Source of the DNA: DASZTU01 sp035493835
GTDB lineage: Bacteria > Pseudomonadota > Alphaproteobacteria > Rhizobiales > Devosiaceae
Length of the DNA: 34,805 nucleotides
Reading direction: 5' to 3'
NCBI GenBank assembly: GCA_035493835.1
Contig: DATJHO010000152.1
Location: forward strand, 1-34,805
Shown one piece after another: positions 23,866 to 32,727 of the stretch (the stretch's first letter is position 1; every line of letters begins with the position of its first letter). The notes under the pieces are model-generated. The model had not been told where the DNA came from. It worked only from the letters and a program-made list of their open reading frames with translations, and ran no database searches. Made by a program: the position numbers and the translations under genes.

Positions 23866-24219
23866 CAACTACCCTCACGTGGATGCGGTGCCCTGCAGCC
23901 CGCCACTGATCGTTAGTACATTTTTAAACAAAATTTAAGAGTTTCCTAACTACATCAAGCAGGTATGGTTAATCAACGGGCTTGGCAGCGGTGTAGCAGG
24001 CCTAGGTCGAGCGATTTAAGTGAGCTAGCGTATTCGTAAAGATTAACTACCACTCGCAAGTCTCCCTTAACCTCGACTCGCTAGGTTGAGGGTTGGGCGA
24101 ATTAAGTGTCTTAGGGACGGAGGTCGATCTTGGCCTGGCAAAGCGCAGTATTACGCAACGCCCGTACCGAAGCCGCTACGTTCGCGTCCGGCTGATCAAC
24201 CGATCACCTGGAGGTGCTG
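23866..24219. other. Intergenic region between divergent AAR-like and GAF-EAL genes
   Basis: About 350 bases without a gene, with a lower GC content near 23920-23950 (TTTTTAAACAAAATTTAAG). Two near-identical 11-base direct repeats occur, CGATTTAAGTG at 24012-24022 and CGAATTAAGTG at 24098-24108, and a gapped inverted repeat around 24069-24093 (AACCTCGAC facing GTTGAGGGTT). Both genes' promoters must lie here; I cannot place them firmly. Confidence 0.5.
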
Positions 24220-25482
24220 ATGACGAAACATGACGATGATCCGTTCGACTTGCTGCGTGCCGCAGGCGGGGCGGAAGGTCTTACGCACAGCACCATCAAG
24301 CGCGCGCTCGAGGCAGTGCGATCTCATCTAGGGATGCAGGTGGCCTATGTCTCCGAATTCACGGACAACACACTAACCCTCAAGGAAGTTGACGCGCCCG
24401 GACTTGAGCACATGGTCAAGCCCGGTGACACGATGTCGCTCGAGGACACGTACTGCCAGCACATCCTCGACGGCCGCTTGCCCGAGGTGATGCAGGACAC
24501 CGCGAACATTCCGCTCGCCGCAAGCCTGCCAATGACGCAGATGCTGGGAATCCGCGCCCATATCAGCGTGCCCATCGCCCTGCCCGACGGGCGCACCTAT
24601 GGCATGTTCTGCTGCCTGAGCGCGCAGCCCGAGCCGTCGCTGAACGCGCGCGACGTCAAGATGATGAGGGCCTTTGCCGACCTGACTGCATTGCAGATCA
24701 GCCGGGAAATGGACGCCGTGAGGGAGCAGCAGAAGAATACCGCGCGCATCCGGCAGATTCTGGACGCTGACGAACTGTCCATCGTCTACCAGCCGATCGT
24801 CAGGCTCTCCGACAATCGCATTGTCGGTTTCGAATGCCTCTCGCGGTTCGCCGGGCCGGAAAAATACACGCCGGACGTCTGGTTCGACCTGGCAAATTCC
24901 GTCGATATGGGCGTGGGCCTCGAGATCGCTGCGATCAGCAAGGCTTTAGGCGCTTTGCGCTTCCTGCCGGAGGATATCTATATCACGCTCAACGCATCGC
25001 CCCATGTGATGCTGTCGGACGCGTTGGGCAAATCGCTGGAATCCGTGCCGGTCGACCGTATCGTGCTGGAGGTGACCGAGCACGCCGCGATCGACGATTA
25101 TTCAAAGCTGGTCAGCTCCTTGCATTCCCTCAGAAGCCGGGGCGCCCGGCTGGCGATCGACGATGCCGGCGCCGGCTACTCTAGCCTTCGCCATATCCTC
25201 GCGCTGCAGCCGGACATCATCAAGCTCGACATCAGCCTCACCAGGAACGTCAATTTGGACCCGGCGCGCAGCGCGCTGGCGGCGGCGCTCGTGCATTTTG
25301 CCGGCGCGACCAAAAGCCAGATCCTGGCCGAAGGGGTCGAGACCGAGGAAGAACTGCAGGCCCTGCGCGGGCTGGGGGTCGATTGCGCCCAGGGTTACTA
25401 TCTCGGCCGACCCGCCCCGCTCGAAACTGCCATCGCGCTGGCGTTCCGCCAGTGCCAGCAAGGCGCCAAGGAAGTCGCCTGA
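24220..25482 (+). CDS. GAF-EAL cyclic-di-GMP phosphodiesterase
   Basis: Cytoplasmic two-domain protein, 420 residues. A GAF sensory domain (about 20-165) is followed by a short helix and an EAL domain (about 175-415), which hydrolyses c-di-GMP. The signature EAL reads ECL (Glu205-Cys206-Leu207), with the metal-binding Glu kept. The other catalytic positions are present: Asn258 (NAS), Glu284 (EVTE), Asp314-Asp315 (IDDAG), Lys335 (IKLD), Glu371 and Glu374 (AEGVE), and the Q of QGYYLGRP, so activity is likely. ATG 24220 is chosen because GGAGG at 24210-24214 is well placed; GTG 24214 overlaps that site. No cyclase partner is adjacent. Confidence 0.9.
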   Translation: MTKHDDDPFDLLRAAGGAEGLTHSTIKRALEAVRSHLGMQVAYVSEFTDNTLTLKEVDAPGLEHMVKPGDTMSLEDTYCQHILDGRLPEVMQDTANIPLAASLPMTQMLGIRAHISVPIALPDGRTYGMFCCLSAQPEPSLNARDVKMMRAFADLTALQISREMDAVREQQKNTARIRQILDADELSIVYQPIVRLSDNRIVGFECLSRFAGPEKYTPDVWFDLANSVDMGVGLEIAAISKALGALRFLPEDIYITLNASPHVMLSDALGKSLESVPVDRIVLEVTEHAAIDDYSKLVSSLHSLRSRGARLAIDDAGAGYSSLRHILALQPDIIKLDISLTRNVNLDPARSALAAALVHFAGATKSQILAEGVETEEELQALRGLGVDCAQGYYLGRPAPLETAIALAFRQCQQGAKEVA

Positions 25483-25568
25483 TCGCTGCCGGAAGGGCTC
25501 CTTCTCGGATCGGAGCCTCGGAACGCCGCCATTCCGCCATGCGTTGAAGCGCAAAGGCGGAGGCGCAC

Positions 25569-26378
25569 ATGGCACAACGTCCGTTCTGGCGAGGATATCT
25601 CAAACTTTCCCTGGTGACCTGTGCCGTGGCCATGACCCCGGTGGTCTCGGAAAAGGAAAAGGTCAAGTTCCACACCCTCAACCGCAATACCAATGACCGC
25701 ATCCGCAGCCGCTATGTCGACGCGGTCACCGGCAAGGAGGTCGAGGACGACGAACAGGTCAAGGGCTACCCGCGGGGCGAGGAGGACTACGTCGTGCTCG
25801 AGGACGAGGAACTCGAGGGCGTGGCGCTCGAGAGCACGAGGACCATAGATATCGACAGCTTCGTGCCCGCCGATTCGATCGGATGGATCTGGTACGACGT
25901 CCCGCACTTCCTCACCCCCAACGACGAGGTGGGGGTCGAGGCCTACTCCGTAATCCGGGAGGCGATGCGGGCAACCGATACGGTGGGCATTTCGCGCCTC
26001 GTGCTCTATAGGCGGGAACGCGCCGTCATGCTGAAGCCGCGCGACAAGGGCATCGTGCTCTGGACCTTGCGCTATGGCGACGAAGTGCGCAGCGAGGACG
26101 AATATTTTAAGGACCTCGACGCCAAGCCCGACCCGGAGATGCGCACAATGATCACCAGGATCATCGAGGAGCGCCTGAAACCCTGGTCGCCGGAAATGGT
26201 CAAGGACCCGGTGCAGGAAAAGCTGCTCGACCTCATCAAATCGAAGCAGAAGAGCGCGAGGCCGGCAAAACGCGCCAAGCCGGTTGGCGAGGATCGGCCG
26301 ACCAATGTCATCAACATCATGGACGCCCTGAAGCGCAGCCTCGAGGAGCCGCCGAAGCCGGGCCGGAAGTCCCGTTAG
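25569..26378 (+). CDS. ku: Ku protein (non-homologous end joining), first of two
   Basis: Bacterial Ku of 269 residues, a homodimer that threads onto DNA double-strand ends and recruits LigD. The core beta-barrel begins at the N-terminus (FWRGYLKLSLVTCAVAMTP), with YVDAVTGKEV and VKGYPRGEEDYVVLEDEEL (the conserved K-G-Y-E/P segment) following. The basic C-terminal tail (KSKQKSARPAKRAKPVG, then PPKPGRKSR) binds DNA. It starts with ATG at 25569 preceded by GGCGGAGG. It is convergent with a second Ku gene; no ligase gene lies in the window. Confidence 0.95.
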   Translation: MAQRPFWRGYLKLSLVTCAVAMTPVVSEKEKVKFHTLNRNTNDRIRSRYVDAVTGKEVEDDEQVKGYPRGEEDYVVLEDEELEGVALESTRTIDIDSFVPADSIGWIWYDVPHFLTPNDEVGVEAYSVIREAMRATDTVGISRLVLYRRERAVMLKPRDKGIVLWTLRYGDEVRSEDEYFKDLDAKPDPEMRTMITRIIEERLKPWSPEMVKDPVQEKLLDLIKSKQKSARPAKRAKPVGEDRPTNVINIMDALKRSLEEPPKPGRKSR

Positions 26379-26388
26379 CTACCTCCAC

Positions 26389-26436
26389 GGCGTCATTCCC
26401 GCGAAGGCGGAATCTCCGTTTCAATCAGGGCTCAGC
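26389..26436. repeat. REP-like palindromic element, copy 1
   Basis: An element with core ATTCCCGCGAAGGCGGAAT followed by CTCCGTTTCAATCAGGG. It is nearly the same as the copy at 32728-32768, with one base missing in the right arm of its hairpin. It sits between the two convergent Ku genes, where it may also work as a terminator for one or both. Confidence 0.75.
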
Positions 26437-26508
26437 GTTATTTCGACCTGGATAACGCTCCATTTCCGGACCCAGATCGTTCAACATTTCCGTGAAAGGG
26501 GTACAGCT

Positions 26509-27348
26509 TTAGCCCGCCTTGCGGCGCGCCGTGGAGGCGGCCTTGCGCGCCTTGGAAGTGGGCTTGGGGGCGACGCCCTGCCCCGCGCTCTGGCGCAGGG
26601 CATCAAGCAAGCTGCTGGACTTGGTTTCGACCGGCTTCGGCTTGGGAGCGATCTTGCGTCCCTCGAGCTTGGCTCGGACCAGCTCCGCAAGGGCGGTCTC
26701 GTAGCGATCATCGAAGGTTTTTGGATCGAACCGGCCGGCCTTGGTGTCGATGATGTGCTTGGCCAGTTCGAGCATCTCCCCCTCGATCTTGATTTCCGGA
26801 ATGTCCTTGAATGCCGCCTCGGCGGAGCGGACCTCGTAGTCGAAATTGAGGGTGGTTGCGATCATGCCGCTATCGTGGGGGCGGATGAGCACGGGACGCA
26901 GCCGCCGGAACAGCACGGCGTGGGCGATTGCCGCCGCCCCTTTCTCCCGCATGCCCTCGCGCAGCAGCACATAGGCTTCCCGGGCGACAGGATCGCTCGG
27001 CGCCAGAAAATAGGGGCGATCGAAATAGAGCTCGTCGACATCCGAGCAGCCGATAAAGGCTTCGACGTTGAGGGTCTTGTCGCTTTCGGGAATGGCGGCG
27101 GCGACCTCCTTAGGATCCAGCACCACATATTGGCCATTGCCGGTCTCGTAGCCCTTGACCTGGTCGGCCGCTTCCACCGGCTTGTCGGTGCGCTCGTCCA
27201 CATATTGGCGATGGACCCGATGCCCGGTCGCCCGATTGATGGTGTGAAACGCGATCCGCTCGGATTGGGAGGCGGCCGTATACATGGCGACCGGGCACAC
27301 CAGTTCGGCCACCTTGATGGATCCCTTCCAGATCGCCCGCGGCGCCAT
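26509..27348 (-). CDS. ku: Ku protein (non-homologous end joining), second of two
   Basis: Second Ku of 279 residues on the opposite strand. It has the same core order: IWKGSIKVAELVCPVAMYTA, HRQYVDERTDKPVE, VKGYETGNGQYVVLDPKE, and FDYEVRSAEAAF. The tail is Lys/Arg/Ala-rich (KPTSKARKAASTARRKAG), longer and more basic than in the first Ku. ATG 27348 is chosen because AGGAG lies just upstream and the family begins here; the reading frame is open to 27456 without support. The two Ku proteins are clearly divergent in sequence, so this is not a recent duplication; they may form heterodimers or work under different conditions, as seen for multiple rhizobial Ku proteins. Confidence 0.95.
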   Translation of the reverse strand: MAPRAIWKGSIKVAELVCPVAMYTAASQSERIAFHTINRATGHRVHRQYVDERTDKPVEAADQVKGYETGNGQYVVLDPKEVAAAIPESDKTLNVEAFIGCSDVDELYFDRPYFLAPSDPVAREAYVLLREGMREKGAAAIAHAVLFRRLRPVLIRPHDSGMIATTLNFDYEVRSAEAAFKDIPEIKIEGEMLELAKHIIDTKAGRFDPKTFDDRYETALAELVRAKLEGRKIAPKPKPVETKSSSLLDALRQSAGQGVAPKPTSKARKAASTARRKAG

Positions 27349-27554
27349 GGCTTTTCTCCTTGTCACAGGGAAAACGAAAGCGGTCGGGCCCCGTTCCACC
27401 AACGGCGCCGAGCACGGTGCGCATTCCCGGCATCCCGCGAGAATTCGCCGCAGCAAACCCCGGCTTCTTTTTAACCTTTCGTAGCCGGTTTGCGCGTCAA
27501 GACTGAAGGCAGTTCGGGCGGCGTGGGGGCCCGCCCATCCTCGAGGACTGTCCT

Positions 27555-29549
27555 ATGCCCGGCCGCCGCTTATCCAGACTTGCCGCCCGGTTCTGGCGTG
27601 ATGATCGCGGGGCGTTCGGGATCATCTTTGCCGTGATGGCGATCGTGATCGTCGCCTTGGCCGGGTCGGCGGTGGATTTCACCGGGCTGGAGCAGGCGCG
27701 CAACCGGGCCCAGGTCGCCCTTGACGCGGCCTCCCTGGCGCTGCAGCCCAGCATCTACACGGCGACTGCCGCGAGCATCCAGACCCAGGCGCAGACGCTC
27801 CTCACCAATGAGCTCTCCAGCGGCGGCATGAGCTGGGCAAACTGCGCCAACAACGGCCAGAAGGCCCCTTGTGCCGCCGTGCAGACGCCGGTGCCCGACA
27901 TCGTCAACGGCCAGCTGACGCTGGCGGCCACCATCAAGGTGCCGATGTATTTCGTCAGCCTCGTCGGCATCCCGACGATCTCGGCCAGCGTCGTCTCCGC
28001 CGCCACCCGCAAGAAGCTCGCGCTCGAAGTTGCGATGGTGCTGGATAATTCGGGCTCAATGGCCACCGGCTTTGGCTCGGGCTCGCGCATGTCCGTGCTT
28101 CAGGCCTCGGCCAAATGCGCCGCCAACATCCTGTTCTACAACGTGACGAGCTGCTCGGCATCGACCGCTGGCATCACCCCCAACGCGCAGGTGAAGATCG
28201 GCCTCGTGCCCTTCACCATGGAGGTCAATGTCGGCACCGCCAATGCCAATGCGAGTTGGATGGATCGCAGCGGCACCTCGACCGACAGCATCACTGCCGA
28301 CAATTTCGACAGCGATGACTATGACGGGGATATTTTCACCGGCCCGGTCGACCGCATCTCGCTGTTCAACGGGATTTCCTACAACGGATCACCCCTGAGC
28401 TGGGGCGGGTGCGTGGAGGCGCGCAAGGCCCCCTATGACGTGAACGACACCCAACCCGACCCGTCGACCCCGGACACCATGTTCACGCCGCTCTTCGCCC
28501 CCGACGAACCGGGGTCCACGAACTCGCCGGGCTCGGGCGTCACTACCAACGGAGACAAGTTTTACAACAGCTACATCGCTGACACGGGGCCTACCTGCAA
28601 CAAGGAACCGGTAGTGGTCTACACGCAGCAGAAGACGCAGTGCTCGAAGGCTGCGACGGATTCCACGAGTTACAGCAATAGTTGCACCGGGACCACAACC
28701 AATAGCTATGTCGAGACCGATCAGACCGGAGCGACAAGCACTATCTCCAGCCTTCCAAGTTCTATTTTTAACAACCCACTGCCTTCGACGCCCTCCAATA
28801 CGTCATACTCATATGCATCCACGAATAACGGGTACACCAATACCCGCGTACAGACCTACACTTATATCTTTTCCAATCGCGAGTACCAGGAGCGGCTCTG
28901 CAAGTACAATGGCGCGGTCATGAAGTACGCGCCGAATGTCGGATCCGCCTATGGCCCCAATTCGGATTGCCCCGCCAACGCCGTCCAGCCGCTGACCAAC
29001 GAGCCCTCGGATGTAATGGCGGCGATCAGCGCGATGTCGGCGCAGGGCGGCACCAACATCACCGAGGGCACGGCATGGGGCTGGCGCGTCCTTTCGCCGA
29101 CCCCGCCCTTTACCGAAGGCACCGCCTATGATGGCGCGACCTCGAAGGTCATGATCGTCATGACCGACGGCGAAAACACGGCCTATCAATATTCGAACAT
29201 GAACGATGCGCAGTTCTACTCGGCCTATGGCTTTCCCTGGAACAGCACCGAGCATAGCCGCCCCGCCAACACCCGCATCGGCACGCCGACCTGGTCCACC
29301 ACGCAACTCGATACCGAAATGAACAATCGGCTCGCCACCGTCTGCACGAACGCCAAGGCGGAGGGGATCACGATCTACACCATCGGCATCGCGACCTCGC
29401 AAACCTCCAACCCAAGCGCCAACCAGGCCCTGCTCACCAACTGCGCGACCGATTCCAGCAAGGCCTATTTTCCCACCACGGCGACCGATTTGCAGAACGC
29501 CTTCGTTTCCATCGCCAACCAGCTTTCGGCGCTGCGCCTGGCGCAATAG
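27555..29549 (+). CDS. TadG-like pilus assembly protein with von Willebrand A domain
   Basis: Protein of 664 residues associated with Tad (Flp) pilus loci. The N-terminus is prepilin-like with one membrane segment (RDDRGAFGIIFAVMAIVIVALAGSAVDF, about 16-42). A VWA domain follows, with the MIDAS motif DNSGSM (Asp164) and later MIVMTDGENTA. Between them, residues about 348-442 are very rich in Ser, Thr, Asn and Tyr, and the DNA there is visibly less GC-rich, so it looks like an inserted low-complexity loop. ATG 27555 follows CGAGGA. Upstream of cpaB and cpaC in the same direction. Confidence 0.88.
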   Translation: MPGRRLSRLAARFWRDDRGAFGIIFAVMAIVIVALAGSAVDFTGLEQARNRAQVALDAASLALQPSIYTATAASIQTQAQTLLTNELSSGGMSWANCANNGQKAPCAAVQTPVPDIVNGQLTLAATIKVPMYFVSLVGIPTISASVVSAATRKKLALEVAMVLDNSGSMATGFGSGSRMSVLQASAKCAANILFYNVTSCSASTAGITPNAQVKIGLVPFTMEVNVGTANANASWMDRSGTSTDSITADNFDSDDYDGDIFTGPVDRISLFNGISYNGSPLSWGGCVEARKAPYDVNDTQPDPSTPDTMFTPLFAPDEPGSTNSPGSGVTTNGDKFYNSYIADTGPTCNKEPVVVYTQQKTQCSKAATDSTSYSNSCTGTTTNSYVETDQTGATSTISSLPSSIFNNPLPSTPSNTSYSYASTNNGYTNTRVQTYTYIFSNREYQERLCKYNGAVMKYAPNVGSAYGPNSDCPANAVQPLTNEPSDVMAAISAMSAQGGTNITEGTAWGWRVLSPTPPFTEGTAYDGATSKVMIVMTDGENTAYQYSNMNDAQFYSAYGFPWNSTEHSRPANTRIGTPTWSTTQLDTEMNNRLATVCTNAKAEGITIYTIGIATSQTSNPSANQALLTNCATDSSKAYFPTTATDLQNAFVSIANQLSALRLAQ

Positions 29550-29713
29550 GGCCGCGACGCCCGGTCAGCCGGGTGCCTTGGCAAACACGGCCTGTCGCAG
29601 ATCAATAGAACTTTCACGATCGTCGGAACCAAACATCGATCCTTATTGCCTAGAGTTGCAGCCAACGGACAAAGATTTCGGCACAGCCGAACGGCCGCTT
29701 CTGTGAGGTAATA
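29550..29713 (+). other. Gap between tadG-like and cpaB genes
   Basis: 164 bases without a gene. A small hairpin, CCCGG-TCA-GCCGGG, lies 9-24 bases after the tadG-like stop. There is room for a separate cpaB promoter, which I could not place. The cpaB ribosome binding site GAGGT is at about 29704-29709. Confidence 0.35.
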
Positions 29714-30880
29714 TTGCTTCGACGTACGCAATCCGTGGCCTTCAACCTCGAGGGCGAAACGCGCGAAGCTGCACGCCCAGAGGCGGAGCGGCCAGCCACG
29801 CACGAGGAGCGCAGCGGACTCTCGGCGCTGCGCGCCGAAATGCAACGGAAACTCGCGGCCCAGATCGACCTTGGCAGTCCGGAATCGGCGCCCGCCGAGG
29901 TGGAGCGGATCGTCATCCCCAAGGTGACCGAGCGGCGACGGCTCGATACCCTGCGCGCCGAAGTGCAGCGAACCAGCTCGGCCGCAACTGAGCGCCGGAC
30001 GCTGAGCTCCTTCCTGCCGGGATCGAGAAGGATGCGCATCACCCCTCCGCGTATCCTCTTGATCCTCGTGGCGGTGGCCGCGGGCGGCCTCGCCGCCTAC
30101 CTCGCCACGCAGCACGACGTGGCGCCGCAGCCGGCAACACAGGCGTCCATGGAGCCAGCACCCAAGATCATGCCGGAGCCGCGCACGCAGATCCTTGTCG
30201 CCAAGGGCCCGATCGGCATTGGGCAGCGGCTCGGCCCGGGAACAGTCGAGTGGCAGGACTGGCCGACGGGCGCCTTGCTGCCCCAATACGTCACCATCGC
30301 CAATTCGCCCAAGGCGATGACCGAGATGGCGACCGCCGTGGCGCGCTTCGAACTTTTTCCGGGCGAACCGATCCGGAAGGACAAGCTGGCGTTGCCGGGC
30401 CAGGGCTATCTCTCCGCCGTTCTCGATAGCGGCTCCCGGGGTGTTTCGGTGACGATATCGGCCGACTCGGCCTCGGGCGGCTTCATCGTGCCAGACGACC
30501 ATGTCGATGTCGTCGTGACCCGGACGGCGAACGGCCAGACGTTCTCGGACACGATCCTGCACAATGTCCGGGTGCTCGCGATCAACAAGCGGTTGGGCGA
30601 AACCGGCACCACCGGCGCCCCCGCCGACGCCAATGCCAATGACCCAAGCGCCAACGTCTTTTCCAACCAGGCGATTGCGACCCTAGCGCTCAATCCCACC
30701 CAGTCCGAAGTCATCATCAGCGCCGCCGCGACCGGAAAGCTTTCGCTGGTGCTGCGCTCGCTGGTCGACTTCCCCAAGGCCCAGGCCGATGGGCAGGGAG
30801 CAGGCAACGCGGCCATCCGTCTCACCAGTCCGTTCTGGGTGAGCGGAACCAATGGCGGTTCACCCCAAGCCCTTCATTAA
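29714..30880 (+). CDS. cpaB: CpaB/RcpC pilus assembly protein with long cytoplasmic N-terminal extension
   Basis: Pilus assembly protein of 388 residues. The usual CpaB part starts at residue 107: a membrane anchor (ILLILVAVAAGGLAAYLATQ, about 114-133), then an SAF domain (ILVAKGPIGIGQRLGPGTVEWQDWP) and an RcpC-type periplasmic domain (GSRGVSVTISADSASGGFIVPDDHVDVVV). Ahead lie 106 charged residues that I do not find in typical CpaB, with a repeated LRAE(M/V)QR motif at 39-45 and 80-86. The extension has normal high GC at third codon positions and a GAGGT site before TTG 29714, so it is probably translated. The conventional start, ATG 30032, is the alternative. Confidence 0.85.
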   Translation: MLRRTQSVAFNLEGETREAARPEAERPATHEERSGLSALRAEMQRKLAAQIDLGSPESAPAEVERIVIPKVTERRRLDTLRAEVQRTSSAATERRTLSSFLPGSRRMRITPPRILLILVAVAAGGLAAYLATQHDVAPQPATQASMEPAPKIMPEPRTQILVAKGPIGIGQRLGPGTVEWQDWPTGALLPQYVTIANSPKAMTEMATAVARFELFPGEPIRKDKLALPGQGYLSAVLDSGSRGVSVTISADSASGGFIVPDDHVDVVVTRTANGQTFSDTILHNVRVLAINKRLGETGTTGAPADANANDPSANVFSNQAIATLALNPTQSEVIISAAATGKLSLVLRSLVDFPKAQADGQGAGNAAIRLTSPFWVSGTNGGSPQALH

Positions 30881-30939
30881 GCCGGTGTTGACCCCGGGTT
30901 CGGTAGAACTGTCCCATTCATCTTACGCCTAGTAGAGTA

Positions 30940-32361
30940 GTGAAGTTGTTGATAGGTCGGAACTGTCAAAGAAGGCCTTCGCCGCAGGCCTTCCTGGCGG
31001 CGCTCACGATGCTGATCGGCATCCTGTTCGCGGCCTGGTGCGGCCCCGCCGCCGCCCAGTCGGTGAACTACGACCTCAAGACCACCTCGGTCATGCGGAT
31101 CAGGCTACCGGTGTCGCAGGCGGTAACGGTCGTCGTGTCGGACCCGGTGGGCAAGATGGTGGCGGCGGATCCCAATATCGCCGACGCTCAGCCGATCACC
31201 CAGAAATCGCTTTATCTCATCGGCAAGTCGGTTGGCACGACCACGGTCAATTTGTTCTCGGCGGATGGGGCCCCGGTAGGGCTTCTCGCGGTCGAAGTGG
31301 GCGCGGATACGGCCAGCATCTCGCGCTCGATCCGCGCCGCCGTCCCGGACTCGCGTGTGAAGGTCGGCAGTGTCAACGGCCGCGTCCTGCTCACGGGCAC
31401 CGTCGCCGACCAGGAATCGATGCAAAAGGTGCTCGCCATCATTGCCCAGTACGGCAATCCGGCAGTCGTCAACACCATCACCCTGACCGGCGGGCAGCAG
31501 GTCAACCTCGAAGTGCGCATCCTAGAGGCGCAGCGCGATGCCGGGCGCGAGCTCGGCATCCAGTGGAACGGCAGCGGCTCCGGCGGGTCGGTCACGATCG
31601 GCGGCGGTCCGTCAAATCCGGCGGCGGACGCGCAATCCTTCGGATCCTTCATCACCAATGTGATCTCGAGCGCGAGCGGCTTCGGCGTCGGCGCGGAGAT
31701 CGATGCCCTTGAATCGAAGAGCCTCGTCCGGACCCTCGCCGACCCCAACCTCACGACCCTCAGCGGGGTAAGCGCGAGCTTTCTGGCCGGCGGGGAAGTT
31801 CCCATCCGCGTGCCGGACTCCAACGGCAATGCCACGCTCAGCTACAAGGATTTTGGTGTCAAGCTGGTGTTCACGCCGGTCGTTCTCGACGGCGATCGTA
31901 TTCAGATCCATATGGCGCCTGAGGTCAGCGACATCGGCAGCTATACCTCGAGTGGCGATCCAGTCTTCACCACCCGCACCCTCGATGCCACGGTCGAGTT
32001 GCGCGATGGGCAGAGCTTTTCGGTCGCCGGCCTGCTGCAAAACAATACCAGCCTGAGCCAGAACCAACTGCCCTGGATCGGCGACGTGCCGGTGCTGGGC
32101 TCGCTGTTCAAGTCATCGAGCTACCAGAAGCACGATACCGAACTGGTGGTGATCGTCACGCCCCGTCTCGTCCAGCCCGCCACTCCCGGCCAGACGGTGG
32201 CCTCGCCCCTCGACCGAACGCAGCCGGCAAACGATGCGCAGTTCTTTGCGCTCGGACAGATGGAAGTGACGCCCAAGATGGTGCAGTCGTTCCAGTCTGG
32301 CGACGGCGTCGCGGGGCCTTATGGCTACATCATCAACCTGGGACCGGGGACGGGCAAATGA
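30940..32361 (+). CDS. cpaC: CpaC/RcpA secretin of the Tad pilus
   Basis: Outer-membrane secretin of about 473 residues forming the pore for the Flp pilus. After a signal peptide (ending about GPAAAQS, residue 41) come the N-terminal pilus-specific domain with VGKMVAADPNIADAQPITQKSLYLIGKSVGTTTVNLF, a BON-like domain (VKVGSVNGRVLLTGTVADQESMQKVLAI) and the secretin domain with GEVPIRV, a VKLVFTPVV strand and VPVLGSLFKS near the end. GTG 30940 is the start; no strong ribosome binding site is seen. The stop overlaps the next gene's ATG. Confidence 0.93.
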   Translation: MKLLIGRNCQRRPSPQAFLAALTMLIGILFAAWCGPAAAQSVNYDLKTTSVMRIRLPVSQAVTVVVSDPVGKMVAADPNIADAQPITQKSLYLIGKSVGTTTVNLFSADGAPVGLLAVEVGADTASISRSIRAAVPDSRVKVGSVNGRVLLTGTVADQESMQKVLAIIAQYGNPAVVNTITLTGGQQVNLEVRILEAQRDAGRELGIQWNGSGSGGSVTIGGGPSNPAADAQSFGSFITNVISSASGFGVGAEIDALESKSLVRTLADPNLTTLSGVSASFLAGGEVPIRVPDSNGNATLSYKDFGVKLVFTPVVLDGDRIQIHMAPEVSDIGSYTSSGDPVFTTRTLDATVELRDGQSFSVAGLLQNNTSLSQNQLPWIGDVPVLGSLFKSSSYQKHDTELVVIVTPRLVQPATPGQTVASPLDRTQPANDAQFFALGQMEVTPKMVQSFQSGDGVAGPYGYIINLGPGTGK

Positions 32362-32639
32362 GCGGAAATCGGTCAACCATCCTGAAATGCGTGCTGGCGG
32401 CCGCAGCGCTGACTGCCCCGCTCGGTGGCTGCACCTATGATTATCTGCAAAACACCGACCGCGTCGGCTACACGGCCGGCGACGCCGTTGAGGCAAATCT
32501 CGAGGCAGAAACCGTCAACCCCTCCAAGCGATCGACGTACGTAACGTCCGGGCTGGGCGCCAACGGCTTGGTGATTCCGGTTGCAGCAAGCGCCACGTCC
32601 TCGCCTGCCGCGCCGCCGCAGGTGGCCGCAACGCCTTAG
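32358..32639 (+). CDS. Small lipoprotein of the Tad locus
   Basis: Lipoprotein of 93 residues, with lipobox LGGC (Cys25). Its start overlaps the cpaC stop (ATGA), so it is translated with the secretin. The mature part, YDYLQNTDRVGYTAGDAVEAN followed by LEAETVNP, resembles a short conserved motif I recall from small proteins in rhizobial pilus loci (DRVTLGAGDAV then QTVDPWP); this is from memory and tentative. In the usual locus a larger CpaD lipoprotein stands here; this protein is far shorter, so it may be a reduced or unrelated counterpart. Confidence 0.75.
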   Translation: MSGNRSTILKCVLAAAALTAPLGGCTYDYLQNTDRVGYTAGDAVEANLEAETVNPSKRSTYVTSGLGANGLVIPVAASATSSPAAPPQVAATP

Positions 32640-32657
32640 AGCATGGGTCTTACCGTG

Positions 32658-32699
32658 CTGAAACAACGGAAATTCCCGCCTTCGCGGGAATGGCGCCGG
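32658..32699. repeat. REP-like palindromic element, copy 2 (inverted orientation)
   Basis: Core hairpin ATTCCCGC-CTTC-GCGGGAAT at 32672-32691 with flanks CTGAAACAACGGAA on the left and a CCGG end on the right. It is the inverted counterpart of copy 3, 29 bases away. Together they make a REP-pair in the convergent gap after the tad lipoprotein. Confidence 0.8.
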
Positions 32700-32727
32700 A
32701 GACGTGGTACGAATCTGCCAACCGACG

